This document shows, piece by piece, positions 60,181-64,000 of a DNA stretch of 64,000 bases. The notes under the pieces are model-generated. The model made no database searches, was not told the DNA's origin, and saw only the letters and a list, made by a program, of their open reading frames with translations. Made by a program: the position numbers and the translations under genes. The DNA comes from Candidatus Obscuribacter sp. Its GTDB lineage: Bacteria > Cyanobacteriota > Vampirovibrionia > Obscuribacterales > Obscuribacteraceae. Positions within the stretch are counted from its first letter, which is position 1; each line of letters starts with the position of its first letter. The stretch lies in assembly GCA_016718315.1 (NCBI GenBank), contig JADKDV010000003.1:310001-374000 (forward strand). Direction: 5' to 3'.

Positions 60181-62172
60181 CTATCTCCGTCTACCTCTTG
60201 ATCTGTCGACTTGCTTTCGGGAGGCCAAATCAGGTGGTCTTACCAATTGCCAAATAATAATTGCCACCATTACACCATTTCCAATCACAAAATACTCGAT
60301 AAATTGCGGGTATCCCGTCCTTGAAGTTATGCCCCAATAAATTAGAGACACGGTGAACCAGGCAAGAATTGCGAGTAATAACTTTACTCTATTTTTGGAA
60401 AGAGTCTTAGCTTCTCTCTTCAAAATATATATTTGTGCTTCTAATTTTCGTATTTCGGCGAGCCTGGAATTTAGCTCTTTGTCCCGCTCATCAAGCTGAA
60501 AAGCGCCAGCTGTGCCTTTTATAGAATTACGAGAGCGGGGACTCTTATCTTTAGGTAAAAGTTTATTTGTGTCATTTTCGGATTGACCGCTTCCTTTGTT
60601 TTGAAACAGCCTGACAATCCCCTCTTCAGAAAAAACACCCATCTGACGAAAAAGCTTGCCCTGGGTGAGATAGCCAAGAGCTAAATAGGCCTGGGCTGGG
60701 TTGGCCAGGGCCCACTTTTTAACGGTTGGTTTGGCCGCTTCCACAAAACTAAAGTTGGGATGCAGCGAGCGGGCAATGCCCTCTAAGGATGATGCTGTTC
60801 TCAATAGGTAGGCCAGTGATGGTGGCAGCTTGAGCGCGCGGTCCATGGCTATCTGATCGATATCGTGCTCGAGACTGGTAAAGTCGAGCTCACGTACCTG
60901 TTTACCTTTGTAGTATTCGATAAAGGGTCCGACAGTGCGCAAAAGTGACTCTTGTTTGGCGTCTTCTTTGACTACTCCAAGGGTGATTAGATTTTTTATC
61001 AATTCTGGTCCGTTGCAATTGATTACAGAGGCGATGCAACCCAGGATAGCTTCGCGTTGCGGTGCACTGATTTCACCAATCATGCCAAAGTCATAAATGA
61101 CTATTTGTCCATCTGGACTGACTGCCAGGTTGCCAGCATGCGGATCGGCGTGAAAGAACCCAGCTGTCAAAACCTGCTCCATATAACTTGCCACCAGATT
61201 ATTGCCAATGCCCACCGGGTCGACTCCGATGCGCTTGAGTTCTTCAACCTGGTTGATTTTGATGCCGGGTAGATATTCGAGAGTAAGTACTTTTCGACCG
61301 GTAAGTTTCCAGTAGACGCGGGGCACTCTGACGTTTTTGTGCTCTTTTAAAATCTGCCGGATTTTGTCGGCATTGCGACCTTCCTTTAGATAGTCAATTT
61401 CTTCAAAAAGGGTGCGACCAAATTCGGCCGTGAGCGCTGCCCAGGTCTCCCAGTCTCCACTTGGCCTGATTATCGGACCAAGTCTGGCGATAAAGCGCAT
61501 GTAGCCAAGATCCTGATAAAAAATCTCAGCGAGATCTGGGCGTTGTACTTTGACTATCACTGGTCTGCCGTCGTGTAGCCTGGCGCGGTGTGCTTGGCCG
61601 ATACTGGCTGAGGCGATAGGAGTACTCTCAAACTCTTTAAATAGCACCTCAGGTGGCGCACCGAGCTCGCGCTCAATTGTTGCTTTGAGCACTTCAAAGT
61701 CAAAAGGTGGTACTTGGTCCTGTAGCGCAGATAATTCTTCGGCTAGCTCTTCAGAGACTATGTCTTTGCGCGTGGATAAAAACTGCCCAAGCTTGATAAA
61801 TGTAGCGCCCAGCTCAAGAAATGCCTGTTTGATATGGCTAGCTCTGCGCTTGCGCTTGTCAGAGTCGCTTGGCTTTTTTGAGCGCAATTTGTCTCGCACA
61901 AGAGTGTCGAGGGCTGCCGATGAGACCAGGGTCAAAAGTGTATTGAGAGTGCTCCAGAAGCGCTTGTCTTTGAGCAATCTTCTGACCTGGACAGCTTTGT
62001 CCGCCTGTAGCGGATCGTAGCCCCCAGCGGACTGGCTGCCCGTTTGGAGGATATCTGTGCCTGTAGAGACGCCCACTGCTTTATTTTCGACTGAGCTGTT
62101 ATCGCCAGCCAAAGTGCCAGACAGTGAGTCATTTGCGTCTTTAGCCGAGTTTTTTGCAATTAATTCGGACAT
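60181..62172 (-). CDS. ABC1/UbiB/AarF-family atypical kinase
   Basis: 663 residues. UbiB marks: FIKLGQFLSTRKDIVSEELA (KxGQ), PIASASIGQAHRARLHDGRP (Ala-rich loop in place of the P-loop), VIVKVQRP, FHADPHAGNL and YDFGMIG. A long N-terminal tail (1-85) is Ser/Asp/Gly-rich. The C-terminus has a coiled coil (LAEIRKLEAQIYILKREAKT) and two membrane helices (VKLLLAILAWFTVSLIYWG, VIGNGVMVAIIIWQLV). The family takes part in isoprenoid quinone synthesis or lipid handling, with ATPase activity. The gap to the PP2C start is three bases. Confidence 0.93.
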   Translation of the reverse strand: MSELIAKNSAKDANDSLSGTLAGDNSSVENKAVGVSTGTDILQTGSQSAGGYDPLQADKAVQVRRLLKDKRFWSTLNTLLTLVSSAALDTLVRDKLRSKKPSDSDKRKRRASHIKQAFLELGATFIKLGQFLSTRKDIVSEELAEELSALQDQVPPFDFEVLKATIERELGAPPEVLFKEFESTPIASASIGQAHRARLHDGRPVIVKVQRPDLAEIFYQDLGYMRFIARLGPIIRPSGDWETWAALTAEFGRTLFEEIDYLKEGRNADKIRQILKEHKNVRVPRVYWKLTGRKVLTLEYLPGIKINQVEELKRIGVDPVGIGNNLVASYMEQVLTAGFFHADPHAGNLAVSPDGQIVIYDFGMIGEISAPQREAILGCIASVINCNGPELIKNLITLGVVKEDAKQESLLRTVGPFIEYYKGKQVRELDFTSLEHDIDQIAMDRALKLPPSLAYLLRTASSLEGIARSLHPNFSFVEAAKPTVKKWALANPAQAYLALGYLTQGKLFRQMGVFSEEGIVRLFQNKGSGQSENDTNKLLPKDKSPRSRNSIKGTAGAFQLDERDKELNSRLAEIRKLEAQIYILKREAKTLSKNRVKLLLAILAWFTVSLIYWGITSRTGYPQFIEYFVIGNGVMVAIIIWQLVRPPDLASRKQVDRSRGRRR

Positions 62173-62206
62173 AGCCCGGCTTTGATGATGCTTGTGTACT
62201 TAAGAG

Positions 62207-62566
62207 CTAGACAGGTGTCTTTTGCTTGAGTTCAGAAATTTCTGCTCTCAAAGTGGCTATTTCGGCTCTTAGCTCGTTTATCTCGGTGCTGTCGCCAAGG
62301 GCGCCCAGTGAAAAATCGGCTACTTGACGGCGGATTTTTTCTCTGACCTGTCCTTCGAGCACATCGGAGCGTTGCCAAACTGTCTGGGTGGCATCTGAAA
62401 TAACTTGTTTGAACTTGTCTTTAGCTTGATGCACTCTATCGGAGCCATCTGACTTGTACTCCCCGGCGCGGGCAGTAAAGGTATCCAGCGCGTCTTCAAC
62501 TTTTTCACGGGCTACTTCAAAGGCCGCACTCGCTAGAAAGACTAATTTTATAATCGGACGAAACAC
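62207..62566 (-). CDS. Small coiled-coil protein of unknown function
   Basis: 119 residues. A short hydrophobic start (PIIKLVFLASAAFEVA), then an amphipathic helix (KVEDALDTFTARAGEYKSDG) and a C-terminal heptad coiled coil (EINELRAEIATLRAEISELK). The overall look is phasin- or UbiK-like, but I cannot assign a family. It is the first gene of the run with UbiB, PP2C, FHA and kinase, ahead of UbiB by about 35 bp. Confidence 0.55.
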   Translation of the reverse strand: MFRPIIKLVFLASAAFEVAREKVEDALDTFTARAGEYKSDGSDRVHQAKDKFKQVISDATQTVWQRSDVLEGQVREKIRRQVADFSLGALGDSTEINELRAEIATLRAEISELKQKTPV

Positions 62567-62765
62567 TGACCTGACCTCGAATCGAATTTACAGGATAAAT
62601 CCACCAAGTGAAGAGTGACTCCTTACCTGGATACCATCAGAAAACCTTCCAAAGTATACACTAAGCTCTCTTTATATATTTTTTCTCTCACTCATCTTGC
62701 CAGGATTGTCACAGACTGTAAGCTCTCCATAGGTATTTGAGCTATCGGTCCCTCTGGAGGTCAAG

Positions 62766-63797
62766 GTGTCTAAAGCCCATAAGGCAAGTAATAAGAACGT
62801 TTCGGGAAACCACGAAGGCAAACGTGCTGCTCGGGAGGTTGTTAAGCAGAGCGCTCACAAAAAGGACGGTAGCTCCTCCAAAAAAACTAAAGATGTGACG
62901 ATCATCTACTGCCCACTCCATCTTGGTGGACCTCATGCGGGAGTCAGTATGGGACCGGCTGCCGTCAAGGTGGCCAGGCTCGTCAGTAAAATCGAGTCGC
63001 TTGGTTTTAGAGTCAAAAAACAAGTCGACATTGCTGTCCCCGAAGTCCTCTACTGGTGGGAAAAAAGTGCCAAGGTGGCGCACTGTGTGCCAGAGATAGG
63101 TGCAGTCAGTCTGGATGTAGCTAAGGCTGTGGAAGCAGCCCTGGCTGACAACACTATTGCTGTCACCATTGGCGGTGACCACTCGCTAGCGATTGGTAGC
63201 ATTGCCGGAGTCTCCAGTTATTACCGCAAACACAAACAAGAGTTTGGCCTGGTCTGGTATGACGCCCATGGCGACATCAACACTCCAGCTACCTCTAGCT
63301 CAGGCAATGTACATGGCATGCCACTTGCTATCTCACTGGGCGATGGTGATGAGAGACTGACTGAGCTTTTAGGATATAGTCCTAAAGTCAAAAATAAACG
63401 CTGTGCTCTGGTCGGTATTAGAGACCTCGATAGCGCCGAGCGTAAGCTCATCGAAAAGAGCGGTATATTGCCATTTACCATGCGCAATGTTGACGAAAAA
63501 GGCATAGTAAAGGTTACTGAAGAATGTCTCGATTTTATTGGCAATAAAGTCAGCGGCATCCACGTCTCTTTTGATCTTGACGTAATGGATCCTGATATCG
63601 CCCCTGGTGTCAGCACCGATAGCCGCGGTGGGCTCAGTTATAGGGAGAGTCACCTGGCTTTAGAGCTTTTGGCTGATACCGGGCTACTTCGCTCGGTGGA
63701 TTTTGTGGAATTAAATCCAGCCCTCGATATCCGCAATCAAACTGCGGAGCTATGTGTCGAGCTGGTGCAATCAGCACTGGGCAAAAACATCTTGTAA
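62766..63797 (+). CDS. Arginase (ureohydrolase family)
   Basis: 343 residues from GTG, with GGAGGT about seven bases ahead. Hydrolyses arginine to ornithine and urea using two Mn ions. Ligands are visible: His139 in GGDHSLAIG, Asp166, His168 and Asp170 in WYDAHGDINT, and Asp270/Asp272 in SFDLDVMDP. The core starts near residue 48 (IIYCPLHLGGPHAGVSMGP); before it is a basic tail of about 47 residues rich in Lys, Ser and Ala, which is not usual for arginases. Arginase over agmatinase is preferred from the N-terminal substrate part, but not certain. Confidence 0.88.
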   Translation: MSKAHKASNKNVSGNHEGKRAAREVVKQSAHKKDGSSSKKTKDVTIIYCPLHLGGPHAGVSMGPAAVKVARLVSKIESLGFRVKKQVDIAVPEVLYWWEKSAKVAHCVPEIGAVSLDVAKAVEAALADNTIAVTIGGDHSLAIGSIAGVSSYYRKHKQEFGLVWYDAHGDINTPATSSSGNVHGMPLAISLGDGDERLTELLGYSPKVKNKRCALVGIRDLDSAERKLIEKSGILPFTMRNVDEKGIVKVTEECLDFIGNKVSGIHVSFDLDVMDPDIAPGVSTDSRGGLSYRESHLALELLADTGLLRSVDFVELNPALDIRNQTAELCVELVQSALGKNIL

Positions 63798-63900
63798 AAA
63801 TAGTACCAAAGGCGCCACCGTAACTTTTCACTATATCTGGTGCACAGCTATATGTAATCGCAAAAATTTTGACTAAATTCAAAATTTTGCCAAATTGTGC

Positions 63901-63929
63901 TCGACAAGATCAATTTGGGGTACTATACT
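63901..63929 (+). promoter_or_regulatory. Strong sigma70-like promoter at the right edge
   Basis: TCGACA at 63901-63906 and TATACT at 63924-63929, 17 bp apart, five of six matches each. Upstream is A/T-rich with two copies of AAAATTTTG (63863-63892). Confidence 0.7.
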
Positions 63930-63971
63930 TATGTATGCTTTGAGAGATTTTTCTAGACAAGGAGTATCACT

Positions 63972-64000
63972 GTGGAATTGACTAAGCCACTTCCAACCCG
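63972..64000 (+). CDS. Start of an unidentified gene, cut by window edge
   Basis: GTG at 63972 with AAGGAG 8-9 bases ahead and the promoter just upstream. Only nine full codons are visible (MELTKPLPT). The product cannot be named. Confidence 0.6.

Noticed and set aside
1..64000. tRNA, rRNA, insertion sequences, prophage
   Set aside because: I found no cloverleaf-like stretch, rRNA-like conserved sequence, transposase, integrase or phage structural gene on either strand.

Overview
This is a chromosomal window from a Gram-negative-type (diderm) bacterium. Support for a diderm envelope comes from two TolC-like outer-membrane channels, an RND pump, a lipoprotein adaptor and many Sec signal peptides. 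The mix of features resembles the cyanobacteria/Melainabacteria side of the tree: a C-terminal domain resembling the cyanobacterial/chloroplast ARC6 'IMS' domain, a small RRM RNA-binding protein, a DUF4388 (PatA N-terminal-like) protein, kinesin-light-chain TPRs, a Ser/Thr kinase with an NHL propeller plus FHA and PP2C partners, secreted caspase-like peptidase, and UbiB/ABC1. A non-photosynthetic relative such as the Obscuribacterales is my best guess, but this is inference from gene content. I see no rRNA, tRNA, CRISPR array, prophage, transposase or attachment site.

Layout. (1) 1-7.5 kb: the frameshifted end of an OmpR-type response regulator, its histidine kinase, and a TolC / RND pump / adaptor set, all on +. 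(2) 7.5-13.5 kb: Na+/solute symporter (-), secreted caspase-like protease with a duplicated C-terminal domain, secreted HExxH peptidase, a small LEA-like protein and repeat-rich intergenic DNA. (3) 13.5-22.3 kb: HxlR regulator divergent from phosphoglucomutase, homocysteine methyltransferase/MTHFR, DUF2490 and DUF6328 membrane proteins, a secreted beta-helix protein, three tandem small SAF-domain membrane proteins and a roadblock/LC7 protein. (4) 22.7-34 kb: lepA and a SUFU-domain gene, argF (frameshifted) overlapping asd, a large MGH1-like glucosidase, a Cys-rich 62-residue protein with its own promoter and hairpins, an RRM protein, and two secreted proteins. (5) 34-37.3 kb: a surface-sugar set (SDR epimerase, DegT aminotransferase, GT2).

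(6) 37.4-62.6 kb: an unbroken run of minus-strand genes. In transcription order it holds a coiled-coil protein, UbiB-like kinase, PP2C phosphatase, FHA protein, Ser/Thr kinase-NHL, Maf and an AdoHcyase-like protein; then two large secreted proteins, hemL and a KdpD/KdpE-type two-component pair; then a small unknown, a secreted protein and a type I secretion set (ABC, HlyD, TolC); then a DUF4388 protein with a degenerate GGDEF domain, a TPR protein and a DUF4253 protein. (7) 62.7-64 kb: arginase (+), and a strong sigma70-like promoter with the first codons of another gene at the right edge.

The clearest functional units are the two-component-controlled RND efflux system, the kinase/FHA/phosphatase signalling cassette, the type I secretion operon and the surface-sugar genes. 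The least explained are the SAF triplet with its promoter array of 11-bp direct repeats, the secreted caspase/peptidase pair, the Cys-rich small protein, and the IMS-domain secreted protein. Two frame disruptions (response regulator, argF) are either assembly indels or real gene damage.
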